Origin: Jiella pacifica
Lineage (GTDB): Bacteria; Pseudomonadota; Alphaproteobacteria; Rhizobiales; Rhizobiaceae
Reading direction: 5' to 3'
Assembly: GCF_010500815.1 (NCBI RefSeq)
Contig: NZ_JAAAMG010000002.1
Span: 135,730 to 199,729 of the forward strand
Length of the DNA: 64,000 nucleotides
Shown: piece after piece, positions 8,141 to 17,053 of the stretch
Numbering within the stretch: the stretch's first letter is position 1
Layout: each line of letters begins with the position of its first letter
Notes under the pieces: generated by a model
Database searches by the model: none
The model's input: only the letters and a program-made list of their open reading frames with translations
Told to the model about the DNA's origin: nothing
Translations under genes and position numbers: made by a program

Positions 8141-8488
8141 CTATTTGTTGTTCGCAGCCGTCGGCTCGCCCTTGACGCGGACGTCGCTCACCGTGCCCTG
8201 CACCACCCGAATGCGAACCTGCTCGGAGATCTGAACCTCGAGTTCGCCATTGTCGAGGACCTTCGTCACCTTCCCGACGATGCCGCCGCCGGTGACGACG
8301 GTATCGCCGCGCCGGATGTTCTGCAGCATCTCCGCGCGTTTCTTCATCTGCGTCCGCTGCGGGCGGATGATGAGGAAATACATGATCGCGAAAACCGCGA
8401 TGAACGGAAGAATGCTGATCAACAATTCGCTTCCGCCGCCGGCAATACCACCGGGGGTCTGGGCGAAAGCCTCGGAGACGAACATCAT
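8141..8488 (-). CDS. yajC: Preprotein translocase subunit YajC
   Basis: A 115-residue membrane protein and partner of SecDF. One membrane helix (about residues 22-42, ending FLIIRPQ) is followed by the conserved stretch RRGDTVVTGGGIVGKV. It is the first gene of the minus-strand sec operon. The frame opens with TTG-ATG-ATG; the ATG at 8488 is preferred over the TTG at 8491. A strong inverted repeat lies about 45 bp upstream in the region shared with the divergent DUF815 gene. Confidence 0.95.
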   Translation of the reverse strand: MMFVSEAFAQTPGGIAGGGSELLISILPFIAVFAIMYFLIIRPQRTQMKKRAEMLQNIRRGDTVVTGGGIVGKVTKVLDNGELEVQISEQVRIRVVQGTVSDVRVKGEPTAANNK

Positions 8489-8533
8489 CAACCTCGCTAG
8501 AAAGAGTTCTTCGGCAAAGGGCGCAACGGCTCT

Positions 8534-8566
8534 GAAAGGCCATCGGAAGGCGCCCGATGGCCTTTC
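8534..8566. repeat. 13-bp perfect inverted repeat in a divergent promoter region
   Basis: The arms GAAAGGCCATCGG (8534-8546) and CCGATGGCCTTTC (8554-8566) pair perfectly around a 7-nt loop. The element sits between yajC (minus) and the DUF815 ATPase gene (plus). No T-run follows on either strand, so it is not an obvious terminator. An operator or 5'-UTR hairpin is possible. Confidence 0.6.
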
Positions 8567-8748
8567 GAAAGACCCGCCGGACGTGGCCGCAATATACGAA
8601 CGCCCCCCCTCATTGCAACAAGCGCCGGCATTTGCGGCTGGGCGGGCGAGCGCCTATTCAGTGTCGCCGCATCGTCCCGTCGCCGCGTGCCGGCCAAAAG
8701 GCGACGCGACTGCCACTTATCGTGAATTCCAGACACACGGAACTTGTG

Positions 8749-9654
8749 ATGACCAACGAGAGCGAACTCGCCCGGATCGCCGCGGGCCTCGAGGCCGTCG
8801 CCGAAGCGCTCGGCCGACTCGGCCCCCGTCGGATGACCGAGCCGGACTTTGCCGCGGCCGATTGCTTCGTCTTCGAACCGCAGACGGGGCTCAAACCGGT
8901 GCCGCGCGTCAACCGGGTGCCGATCGTGCTTCTCAAGGGGATCGACCGGTCGCGCGACACGCTCTTCGACAACACGTCGCGCTTCGCCAAGGGCCTGCCT
9001 GCCAACAACGCGCTTCTTTGGGGCGCGCGCGGGATGGGGAAGTCGTCGCTGGTGAAGGCCGTCCACGCGGCTGTGAACGCCGAGTTGGCGGGCACCGGGC
9101 GGCCGCCGCTGAAGCTCGTCGAGATCCCGCGCGAGGACATCGCTCACCTGCCGGATCTGATGCATCTCCTGGTGCGGGCGCCCTACCCGATCCTCCTGTT
9201 CTGCGACGATCTGTCCTTCGATCACGACGACACCGCCTACAAGTCGCTGAAGGCCGCGCTCGAAGGGGGCGTCGAGGGACGCCCCGAGAACGTCCTGTTC
9301 TACGCGACGTCGAACCGACGCCACCTCTTGCCGCGGGACATGATCGAGAACGAGCGCTCGACGGCGATCAATCCCAGCGAGGCCGTGGAGGAAAAGGTTT
9401 CCCTGTCCGACCGCTTCGGGCTGTGGCTCGGCTTTCACAATTGCAGCCAGGATCAATATCTCGCGATGATCGAGGGCTATGTCGATGCCTATGGGCTGAC
9501 GAGCCTGGTTGCGGAAGACGAACTTCGCCAGGAAGCGCTCGAATGGGCGACCACGCGCGGCAGCCGCTCGGGCCGGGTTGCCCATCAGTTCATCATGGAT
9601 CTCGCCGGTCGGCTCGGCCGGCCGCTCCGAATCGCGGACGACAACGGCGGCTGA
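8749..9654 (+). CDS. DUF815-family AAA ATP-binding protein
   Basis: A 301-residue ATPase with Walker A GARGMGKSS (residues 92-100) and a Walker B-like ILLFCDDLSFD (148-158). It then has a sensor-type segment in which YATSNRRHLLPRDM is recognisable, a hallmark of the DUF815 group. The function is not established; these proteins resemble AAA+ clamp-loader or helicase-loader ATPases. The start is the ATG at 8749; the GTG immediately before it (8746) is an alternative. The gene stands alone, divergent from yajC. Confidence 0.85.
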   Translation: MTNESELARIAAGLEAVAEALGRLGPRRMTEPDFAAADCFVFEPQTGLKPVPRVNRVPIVLLKGIDRSRDTLFDNTSRFAKGLPANNALLWGARGMGKSSLVKAVHAAVNAELAGTGRPPLKLVEIPREDIAHLPDLMHLLVRAPYPILLFCDDLSFDHDDTAYKSLKAALEGGVEGRPENVLFYATSNRRHLLPRDMIENERSTAINPSEAVEEKVSLSDRFGLWLGFHNCSQDQYLAMIEGYVDAYGLTSLVAEDELRQEALEWATTRGSRSGRVAHQFIMDLAGRLGRPLRIADDNGG

Positions 9655-10283
9655 CGATCCTCAGCTCGGCTGATGGAGCGAGAGGCCGGCTCCGCATCCG
9701 CGATACACGAGCGAACCGCCGCCGTTGCTCTTCCATCACCGGAACGGTGCCGACGGGCAGGCGCATTTGCGGTACGAAGGGCGCCTCTCGGTGCTGACGC
9801 CTGGAAGGGCGTCGGAGAAGGAGCAGGTCCTTAGAAAACGCCGTCCGGCCCACGTCCTTCGAGGCCAGCTTCGGGCCGCGTCTCCGAAGGCATGGCCGGC
9901 AGGCGCCCCACCTGCCGGCGCACACCCTTCGGCACGCCGGGTATCCGAGGAGCCGGCGGGACGATGACGATGGGCCTTACTGGCCGCTGACCCACCGCCG
10001 GATAGAGAAGCGCGGCTCCGGCCGATCCGCCGGGTGAGCGAGCTCGAACGGAAAGCGCCGAACCAATCGCCGCGTCCGAGTCCGAGGTCAGGCGTCCTGC
10101 CTGACAATTCCGATCATCCCACCGTTGCACGGCAACCGCCGAATATTCCGTGAAGAGGGCTCGGCAATGCAAAGCGGAACGACAGCCCTGCAACTCTCTT
10201 AACGTAAGGACAGCATAGTTCCACGCTTGAGTCGAGCGCCGAGTCGGCCGCGCCGGATGATTTGTGATTGCATCGGCGGGATC
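9655..10283. other. 629-bp stretch without a convincing gene
   Basis: Open frames exist on both strands (for example minus 9831-10193 and minus 9736-10107), but their compositions are rich in Arg, Pro and Ser, with no domain, no clear ribosome-binding site and no family resemblance. The stretch separates the plus-strand DUF815 gene from the 3' end of the minus-strand DsbA-family gene. It could hold a decayed gene or a non-coding RNA, but I see nothing specific. Confidence 0.5.
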
Positions 10284-10922
10284 TCACGAAGCGTTGTTTC
10301 GCAGGAACTGCCCGACTGCTTCGAGCACGGCCTCAGTCTGGCGAAAGCCGATGGCAACGGCGACGTAGTCGGCGCGATTTTCGGCGGCAGGTCCGGCCAC
10401 CAAGGTGGGAAATCCGGTGACGCCGGAGGCCTGGCTGACGGCGAAATCCGCCAGGGTCTCTTCGCGCGTGGCATCGTCGTTCAAGACCGCCGCGAAGGCC
10501 TCGGCCTCCAGGCCCTCTTCGGCGGCGAGCGAGATCAGGACGTTCGGGTCGGTGACGTCGCGATTTTCGGCATAGAAGGCATGGGCGATGCGTCGGTTCA
10601 GCGGAAAGGCGTGGCCGGCATCCAATCGCCGCGCGGCGACGACGGCGCGCGCCGCCGGCTCGGTGTCGTAGACGAAGCTCTCGCGGTCGAAGAAGCCGTA
10701 GTCGAAGGGCTGACCGCTCGCCGCCTCGACATGCTGCCAATGCTGGCGCGTCTTCGCCTTCGCCTGCTCGTCCATCGGTGTTTCGGTGAAGGGGCGCAGG
10801 CCGCCGAGAACGAGGCGGATCGGCAGATCGGGATGGCTCCTGGCGATGGCGTCGATCGCCGGCGAAAAGCCCCAGCACCACGAGCACATCGGATCGGCGA
10901 AATAGACGAGATGCGGGATCAT
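10284..10922 (-). CDS. DsbA-family (FrnE-like) thioredoxin-fold protein
   Basis: A 212-residue thioredoxin-fold protein with the redox motif CSWC at residues 13-16, right after the first beta strand. There is no signal peptide, so it is cytoplasmic, as in the FrnE/2-hydroxychromene-isomerase-like branch. The cis-proline region is recognisable near the C-terminus as GVTGFPTLV. The start has a GGAGG ribosome-binding site six bases upstream. A thiol-disulfide oxidoreductase role is likely; the substrate is unknown. Confidence 0.87.
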   Translation of the reverse strand: MIPHLVYFADPMCSWCWGFSPAIDAIARSHPDLPIRLVLGGLRPFTETPMDEQAKAKTRQHWQHVEAASGQPFDYGFFDRESFVYDTEPAARAVVAARRLDAGHAFPLNRRIAHAFYAENRDVTDPNVLISLAAEEGLEAEAFAAVLNDDATREETLADFAVSQASGVTGFPTLVAGPAAENRADYVAVAIGFRQTEAVLEAVGQFLRNNAS

Positions 10923-11198
10923 CGACGACCTCCACGCTTGTGCCGACCAGATGGAACCCGCCTCGCTTCGATGCCGCGGGCAGAGGGCGCATGGATCGGA
11001 CGATTAAAAAATCTACCGTTGGTTGCATAGGCCAGTCAGATCGGCCATGATGGACCGGCAAGTCCATTTCAGTCAAAAATCGAGAGGCATCGGCCCCCCG
11101 AGACGACGACCGGAGCGCTGCGGAAACCGACCGGGGACCTCCGCATCGCCAGCGCCACGGCCGCACAGCCTGCTTCGAGCAACCGGGAGGCAATCACC

Positions 11199-11621
11199 AT
11201 GGCATTCACCCCGAAGCGCATGTTGTCGAGGCTCTCGCTGACAGTGCTTGCAACCGCCGTCGCGCTCATCGTCGCCCCCGCGACGCTTCCGGTTGGAACG
11301 CCTGTTGTCGGCTCGACCATGGCCGAAGCGGGACACTGGCGTTACCACCGTCATCATCACGGGATCGATGCCGGAGCGGCGGCGGTCATCGGCGGCATCA
11401 TCGGGCTCGGTCTGTCCGTCGCCGAACCGCCATACTACTACGACCCGTACTACGATTATGGGCCGCGCCCGCTCTACCGGATCCACCCCCAGCGGGTCCG
11501 CTACGGCCCCAGGCCCTACACGCGGGCATGGTACCGCTATTGCAATGCGCGGTACCGCTCCTTCGATGCCCGCTCGGGGACCTTCCAGCCCTATCACGGC
11601 CCCCGGCGCCTCTGTCGCTGA
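11199..11621 (+). CDS. BA14K-family secreted protein
   Basis: A 140-residue exported protein with an N-terminal hydrophobic signal segment (about residues 9-26) and a His/Tyr-rich middle. A glycine-rich hydrophobic stretch (about residues 60-75) follows. The C-terminal BA14K motif is built around WYRYCNARYRSFD and ends in Cys-Arg. The Brucella relative is a 14-kDa immunoreactive, lectin-like protein. A GGGAGG ribosome-binding site precedes the ATG. It converges on the aminopeptidase P gene with 40 bp between. Confidence 0.9.
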   Translation: MAFTPKRMLSRLSLTVLATAVALIVAPATLPVGTPVVGSTMAEAGHWRYHRHHHGIDAGAAAVIGGIIGLGLSVAEPPYYYDPYYDYGPRPLYRIHPQRVRYGPRPYTRAWYRYCNARYRSFDARSGTFQPYHGPRRLCR

Positions 11622-11661
11622 AGACCCTGAAGGTTCGCCCCCCGCATGCGGCGGGCGCAGC

Positions 11662-13482
11662 TCAGACCGGCCGGGTCGCCGCCTCCAGCCAGACCGCGTC
11701 CTCGGCCGGCAGATCGGCGGACAGGGCTTCGCGCACCATAGCGTGATAGGCGTTCAGCCAGTCGCGCTCGTCTTCGCTCAAGAGTGTCCTGTCGATCAAC
11801 CGGCGATCGACCGGCGCCAGCGTCAACGTCTCGAAGCCGTGCATCGGCGCATCGCCACCCTCGATCGCTTCGGCCTTCGTGACGACGAGGAGGTTCTCGA
11901 TGCGGATGCCGAAGGCGCCCTCCTTGTAGTAGCCCGGCTCGTTAGAGACGATCATGCCCGGCTGCAGCACCGCCATGCCGCGCCGAGAGATCGATTGCGG
12001 CCCCTCGTGAACGGCGAGAAACGCGCCGACGCCGTGGCCGGTGCCGTGGGCATAGTCGCAGCCGGCCTTCCACAGGGCGATGCGGGCGAGGACGTCGATG
12101 TCGACGCCGCGCGTCCCCTTCGGAAACCGCGCCAGCGAGATTGCGATCATGCCCTTGAGGACCTGGGTGAAACGGGTCCGCATCAGCGGCCCGGGTTCGC
12201 CGACTGGAACGGTGCGGGTGATGTCCGTCGTCCCGTCGAGATATTGCGCCCCCGAATCGATCAGGAAGAGTTCGCCGGCGCCGAGCGTCCGGTTGGTCTG
12301 CCGGTTGACCCGGTAGTGGACGATCGCGCCATTCGGCCCCGCGCCGGCAATGGTGTCGAAGGAAATGTCCATCAGCGCCATGCCGGCCGCCTTGCCGGCC
12401 TCGGCCCGGAAGGCTTCGAGACGCTCGGCAGCCGTTATCTCGTCCGTCGATCCCGGCGCCTGGCGATCGAGCCAAGAGAGGAAGCGAACCATCGCGATGC
12501 CGTCCCGGCGGTGGGCCGCCCGGCTGCCGGCGAGTTCGCCCTCGTTCTTGATCGCGCGCGGCAGCCGGGCGGGATCGGCGAGTTGCACCACCGCGCCGCC
12601 GGCCGCCTCGACGATCTCGGCGAGCCGGGCCGCGGCGAGACCGGGATCGAGAGCCGCGGCGCGATCTCTTGCCATAGTGCCCAGATCGCTCTCGAATTCA
12701 TCCGGCCCATGGATGTCGGCAAGGGTCGAAAGGTGGCCCGCGACGCCCTCGTCCAGCTTGTCCGGATCGACGTAGAGCCGTGGCTTGCCCTCGGTGGGCA
12801 CGATGGCGAAAGCAAGCATGAGCGGCGTGTGGTCGACGTCGGCACCGCGGATGTTGAAGGTCCACGCGATCGAGGACGGATCGGTGAGAACGGCGAGGTC
12901 GGCCTTCGCCTTGCCGATTGCCGCACGGATCTCGTCGAGCTTTTCGCGCGACGCCCGGCCGGCGAGGTTGTCGCCATGCAGGAAGGCGCGGCCTTTCGGC
13001 GGCGCCGGACGATCGGGCCAGACCACGTCGATGGGGTTGTGGTCGAGGGCGACGAGTTCGCCGCCCGTCGCCGCCATGACGTCGCGCAGCCGCTCGACCT
13101 CGGCGATGGTGTGAAGCCACGGATCGTAGCCTATCCGCAGGCCGGCGGCCTCTCGCTCGAGATAGGTCGATAGCGGCGTCTCGATCGACGAGAGCGGTTC
13201 GAAGACGGCAACGTCGACCTGATCGCGCACCTGCAGCGTATAGCGTCCATCGACCAGGATGGCTGCCCGGTCCTGAAGCACGACGGCAGCGCCGGCCGAG
13301 CCGGAAAAGCCGGTCAGCCATTCGAGCCGCGCGGCGGAGGGGGGAATGTATTCGCCCTGGTGCTCGTCGGCGCGCGGCACGACGAAGCCGTCGACGCCCG
13401 CCTCTTTCAGGCGCGATCGCAACGCCTCGACCCGTTCGGCGCTTTTCGAGAAATCGCTGGAACTATCGAAATTCTGGAACAT
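11662..13482 (-). CDS. pepP: Aminopeptidase P family metallopeptidase (Xaa-Pro aminopeptidase)
   Basis: A 606-residue, three-domain 'long' aminopeptidase P that removes N-terminal residues preceding proline. Two creatinase-like N-terminal domains come before the pita-bread catalytic domain (about residues 310-540). Its metal-ligand motifs are visible: LFLIDSGAQYLDGTTDITRT (two Asp), GTGHGVGAFLAVHEGP (His) and IVSNEPGYY with FGIRIENL (two Glu). The ATG at 13482 gives the normal N-terminus; the frame extends further upstream without family similarity. It is monocistronic. Confidence 0.93.
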   Translation of the reverse strand: MFQNFDSSSDFSKSAERVEALRSRLKEAGVDGFVVPRADEHQGEYIPPSAARLEWLTGFSGSAGAAVVLQDRAAILVDGRYTLQVRDQVDVAVFEPLSSIETPLSTYLEREAAGLRIGYDPWLHTIAEVERLRDVMAATGGELVALDHNPIDVVWPDRPAPPKGRAFLHGDNLAGRASREKLDEIRAAIGKAKADLAVLTDPSSIAWTFNIRGADVDHTPLMLAFAIVPTEGKPRLYVDPDKLDEGVAGHLSTLADIHGPDEFESDLGTMARDRAAALDPGLAAARLAEIVEAAGGAVVQLADPARLPRAIKNEGELAGSRAAHRRDGIAMVRFLSWLDRQAPGSTDEITAAERLEAFRAEAGKAAGMALMDISFDTIAGAGPNGAIVHYRVNRQTNRTLGAGELFLIDSGAQYLDGTTDITRTVPVGEPGPLMRTRFTQVLKGMIAISLARFPKGTRGVDIDVLARIALWKAGCDYAHGTGHGVGAFLAVHEGPQSISRRGMAVLQPGMIVSNEPGYYKEGAFGIRIENLLVVTKAEAIEGGDAPMHGFETLTLAPVDRRLIDRTLLSEDERDWLNAYHAMVREALSADLPAEDAVWLEAATRPV

Positions 13483-13622
13483 GCCCGCCTCTTTCCGCGG
13501 CCTCGCCGCGCCCCTTTCCGCCTGTGTCCGGTATTTTCCCGGACATCGCAAGACCGCGACGTGGTCTGCCGCCAAGCGGCGGCGAGGCGAGCCTTATCAT
13601 TCAGTGAACAAGCGGGTGATGC

Positions 13623-13700
13623 TGCATTGCAATATGCGGAAGGGACCTATGCGGCCGCGGGACTACCGACCTGCGGGCAACGCCGTCATATTGCATTGCA
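13623..13700. repeat. 14-bp imperfect inverted repeat upstream of the 67-residue gene
   Basis: TGCATTGCAATATG (13623-13636) and CATATTGCATTGCA (13687-13700) are inverted copies with one mismatch, 50 bp apart, in otherwise GC-rich DNA. They lie between the divergent starts of aminopeptidase P and the small gene at 13739. The spacing suggests a pair of protein-binding sites; no regulator can be named. Confidence 0.5.
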
Positions 13701-13738
13701 AGGGGAGGCCGGAACCAGCTTTCTGAAGGAGATAGCAA

Positions 13739-13942
13739 ATGGCCAACAACGAGACGAACACCACCCGCCCGCGCCAGCAGAGCGTCGGCATCATGCGCAG
13801 CGTCCTCAACCGGATGATGGAAGCCCGGGAGCGCGAGGCGCGCCGCTACATCGCCACCCATTACGGCAAGCGCTTCGGGACGGAACTCTTCGACGGCGAA
13901 ATGCCCTCGCAGTTCGAGAGCCGCGCGCCGCAGCGCGGCTGA
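13739..13942 (+). CDS. Small basic hypothetical protein, 67 residues
   Basis: I do not recognise the family. The protein is short, with no signal peptide, a predicted amphipathic helix in the middle (SVLNRMMEAREREARRYIA) and a charged tail. The reading frame is supported by an AAGGAG ribosome-binding site shortly before the ATG and a strong intrinsic terminator downstream at 14017-14056. Inverted AT-rich repeats lie upstream. These signs make a real, independently regulated gene likely. Confidence 0.75.
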   Translation: MANNETNTTRPRQQSVGIMRSVLNRMMEAREREARRYIATHYGKRFGTELFDGEMPSQFESRAPQRG

Positions 13943-14016
13943 GCCGGTGGCGCGCTCCAGCAGCGCGCGCTGCATGGAATGGCCCGCCGAGCGCGGCGAA
14001 GACGAGTTTCAAATCG

Positions 14017-14056
14017 ATGGCCCGGCGGCTCCCTGCGAGTGCCGGGCCATTTCTTT
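14017..14056 (+). terminator. Intrinsic terminator after the 67-residue gene
   Basis: The 10-bp arms ATGGCCCGGC (14017-14026) and GCCGGGCCAT (14041-14050) are followed by TTCTTT. It also lies just beyond the stop of prmA on the opposite strand and may serve both genes. Confidence 0.8.
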
Positions 14057-14068
14057 GCCGGTTGCACT

Positions 14069-14959
14069 TCAGGCCGAGGCGCGGCGAAGATGCAGCGTCA
14101 CCCAGGCGCCGAGGGTCAACGTATCCACGTGGACGAAGCCCTGGGCGCGGAATGCCGCGCGGACCGCTGCGGCCTGGCCGGTCAGGATTCCGGACAGAAT
14201 GACGTCTGCCCGACTTGTGGCATGCCGGCGAAAGCCCGGTGCAAGGGCGATCAACGGCCCGGCGAGAATGTTGGCGACGATCAGGTCGTAAGGCGCGCGA
14301 CGCCGGATGGCGACCGCGGCGAACCCGTCGGCGCGTGCCGTCTCGACCAGAGCGGAGACGCCATTGGCGCCGACATTCGCCTCTGCCACCGCGACGGCGA
14401 CCGGATCGACGTCGGTGGCGACGACGCCGACACGCGCCAGCTTGGCGAGCGCGATGGCGAGCACCGCGCTGCCGGTTCCCAGATCCAGCGCCGAGCGCGG
14501 CCTTCGCAGCCGGACGACCCGATCCAGCATCGTCAGGCATCCGGCTGTCGTGCCGTGATGGCCGGTGCCGAAGGCCAGCCCCGCCTCGATCTCGATGGAA
14601 AGCTCGTGCGCGCCGATCTTGTCGCGGTCATGGGCCCCGTGGACGACGAAGCGGCCGGCCCGCACGGGCTTCAGCTCGGCCAGCACGGCCGCCATCCAAT
14701 CCTGGTCCGGCAGCGCCTCGCGGCCGATCTCGGCGTCGGGCCCAAGCCCGGCAATATTGCGGAACTCCTCGGTCCGGTCGGTGTCCGCTTCGGCCTCATC
14801 ACCCGCATCGAGATAGGCCGCGACCTCCCACCGGTCCGCCGCCTCGTCAATCTCGGTGATAGCGACCGGCGCGCCTTCGTCCTCGAAGGCGACACCGAGC
14901 CTGGAATATGCGATTTCGGCTTCGCTGCGCGAGACCGTCACGAAGTATCGAACCTGCAC
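14069..14959 (-). CDS. prmA: Ribosomal protein L11 methyltransferase
   Basis: A 296-residue SAM-dependent methyltransferase that modifies lysines and the N-terminus of ribosomal protein L11. The Rossmann motif LDLGTGSAVLAIA and the acidic strand VVATDVDPVAV bind SAM, and the family motif DLIVANILAGPL follows. The start codon is GTG, two bases after the stop of the antiporter gene, so translation is coupled. Length is normal. Confidence 0.94.
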   Translation of the reverse strand: MQVRYFVTVSRSEAEIAYSRLGVAFEDEGAPVAITEIDEAADRWEVAAYLDAGDEAEADTDRTEEFRNIAGLGPDAEIGREALPDQDWMAAVLAELKPVRAGRFVVHGAHDRDKIGAHELSIEIEAGLAFGTGHHGTTAGCLTMLDRVVRLRRPRSALDLGTGSAVLAIALAKLARVGVVATDVDPVAVAVAEANVGANGVSALVETARADGFAAVAIRRRAPYDLIVANILAGPLIALAPGFRRHATSRADVILSGILTGQAAAVRAAFRAQGFVHVDTLTLGAWVTLHLRRASA

Positions 14960-14961
14960 GG

Positions 14962-16875
14962 TCAGCTCGTCCCTTCGGCCTGTTTGGTGGAAACCTCTTC
15001 GCCCGTCTTGCGGGCTCTTTCGCGCCTCGCCTCCCGTTCGGTCAACGTGCCGCGGACGATCTTCTCCTGGTCGCGCTCGGCGCGCGGCGGTCCGAAGGAC
15101 ACGATCGTGTCTCCCGGTCCCGGCTCGCCGGCCCCTTCCGCGGCAGCGAAGATGATCTCCTGCGACGGGCGGATCCAGAGGATGGGCAGCGTCTCGTCGG
15201 GGCGCGTATCGTGGAATTCCTTGATGCCGAACTCCTCCGACAGCCGCGTCGCCTGGAAGGCCCAGCCGTCGATGACGTGGTCGCGCACCTGGTTGTAGCT
15301 GCGCGGAGGCTTGAACAGGGGTATCCCGCCAAGGGCGAAATGCATGGTGTGGCGGGCGCCGCTGGTCTGCGGGCGGCCGGTGGCCGAGCTGATCTGGAAG
15401 ACCTCGGAGCGGCCGATCTCGGCGCCGAAATCGGTGCAGACGAGGGCGTTGTAGGCGTCGTTATCGGTGGCAGCGATCATGTGGTCGAAGCGCGACAGAT
15501 CCAAAGAGTGATGCGCCTCCTCCGACAGGATTTCGCCGAACCAGACCTCCACCTCGGCGAGTCTGGCCTCGGAAATATGCGACCAGTTGGAGTCGGCGAT
15601 CAGCACCGGCACGTTCTGCGCCTTCAGACGCTGCGCCAGCGCGATGGAAAATCGCGAGGCGCCGACGATGAGGATGCCGGGCCGATTGGTGACGCGCAGA
15701 TCGAGGATGCGGGCGAGCGGCTGCAGCGTGAAACCGTGCAGGATGATCGTCGCGGCGACGACGGCGAAGGTGTAGGCGACCATGCGGTCGGCATCGGGAA
15801 GGCCGTAGCGCGATAGCGTCGCGCCGAAGAGGCCTGCCACCGCCACCGCCACGATGCCGCGCGGCGCGATCCACGAGACCAGCAGCCGCTCCTTGAATTC
15901 GAGCCCCGCCCCGATCGTCGAGACGAAGATCGCGATCGGACGAATGACCACAAGAACCATGACGAGGAACGCCACCACCCGCCATTCGAGGCTGAGGATG
16001 ACCGAGCGCTGCAGCGACGCCGTCAGGATGATGAAGAGGCCCGAGACGAGCAGGACGGTGATCGTCTCCTTGAAGCGCCTGAGCTCATTGAGGCTGGCGA
16101 GCCGGGCGTTCGCCATGGTGACGCCCATCACCGTCACGGTCAGAAGACCTGCTTCTTCGAGGAGGAGGTTGGTGACGGCGTTCATCGCCACGACGACGGC
16201 GAGAAGGATCGGCGCCTTGAGATATTCCGGCGCATGGCCGTGGGTGAAGAAGCGCGCAAGCGTCCGCCCGGCGATGATGCCGCCTGCGACCGCGACGACC
16301 AAAGCGAGGATAGTCGTGAAGAAGAGGTTTTCGGCGTCGTGGGCGCCGCGCAGGACCAGATAGACCTCGAAGGACACGACGGCGAAGAGCGCACCGACGG
16401 GATCGTTGAGGATCGCCTCCCATCTCAGCATCGAGGCCGGCCGGGGGCGCAGCCGCGCGTGGCGCAGAAGCGGCATGATGACGGTCGGGCCGGTGACGAC
16501 GAGAAGCGCGCCGAGAATGATCGAGACGGGCCACGACATCGCGCCGACGTAATGGGCGGTGATCGCCGTCATGATCCAGACCATCGGCCCGGAAACCAGG
16601 ACGACGCGGCGCACGGCCGTCGAGGTCTCGCGGATCTCCCGGAAGTTCAGCGTCAGTCCGCCCTCGAACAGGATGATCGCCACTGCCGTCGAAACCAGCG
16701 GAGTATAGAGTTCACCGAAATCCGCCCGCGGGTTCATCAAGCCAGTGACCGGACCGAAGAGAAGGCCGACGCCGAGCAGCATGACGATGGCGGGGATCTG
16801 GAAGCGCCATGCCAGCCATTGCGAAGCGATGCCGGCCACGCCGATGACGGCGAGTTGCATGGCGAGATCGTGCAT
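14962..16875 (-). CDS. CPA1-type Na+/H+ antiporter with C-terminal nucleotide-binding (RCK-like) region
   Basis: A 637-residue protein of the NhaP-like monovalent cation:proton antiporter family. About 12-13 membrane helices fill residues 1-380, including FEGGLTLN and the ion-binding motif NDPVGALF. A Rossmann-like TrkA-N segment starts near residue 390 with GILIVGASRFSIALAQ, and a charged C-terminal tail follows. It exchanges Na+ or K+ for H+ at the inner membrane. It forms a two-gene operon with prmA. Confidence 0.9.
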   Translation of the reverse strand: MHDLAMQLAVIGVAGIASQWLAWRFQIPAIVMLLGVGLLFGPVTGLMNPRADFGELYTPLVSTAVAIILFEGGLTLNFREIRETSTAVRRVVLVSGPMVWIMTAITAHYVGAMSWPVSIILGALLVVTGPTVIMPLLRHARLRPRPASMLRWEAILNDPVGALFAVVSFEVYLVLRGAHDAENLFFTTILALVVAVAGGIIAGRTLARFFTHGHAPEYLKAPILLAVVVAMNAVTNLLLEEAGLLTVTVMGVTMANARLASLNELRRFKETITVLLVSGLFIILTASLQRSVILSLEWRVVAFLVMVLVVIRPIAIFVSTIGAGLEFKERLLVSWIAPRGIVAVAVAGLFGATLSRYGLPDADRMVAYTFAVVAATIILHGFTLQPLARILDLRVTNRPGILIVGASRFSIALAQRLKAQNVPVLIADSNWSHISEARLAEVEVWFGEILSEEAHHSLDLSRFDHMIAATDNDAYNALVCTDFGAEIGRSEVFQISSATGRPQTSGARHTMHFALGGIPLFKPPRSYNQVRDHVIDGWAFQATRLSEEFGIKEFHDTRPDETLPILWIRPSQEIIFAAAEGAGEPGPGDTIVSFGPPRAERDQEKIVRGTLTEREARRERARKTGEEVSTKQAEGTS

Positions 16876-17053
16876 GGATGTCTGATCCTGTCGGTTACGC
16901 GCGGAAGTTTCGTCCCGGCAGAGTCATTCGGCAAGGTGGAAGATATGGCGCGCGTCGAGGCGGCCCATGGTCTGCCTCAATCGGATTGGCGGAATTGGGT
17001 TCCGCCGGTTGCCGCTCGATATGGCGCGCGAAGCTGCGGGAGGATCGGCAGGA

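Noticed and set aside
9831-10193. A 120-codon minus-strand frame in the gene-poor stretch
   Set aside because: No ribosome-binding site, low-complexity Arg/Pro/Ser composition and no domain.
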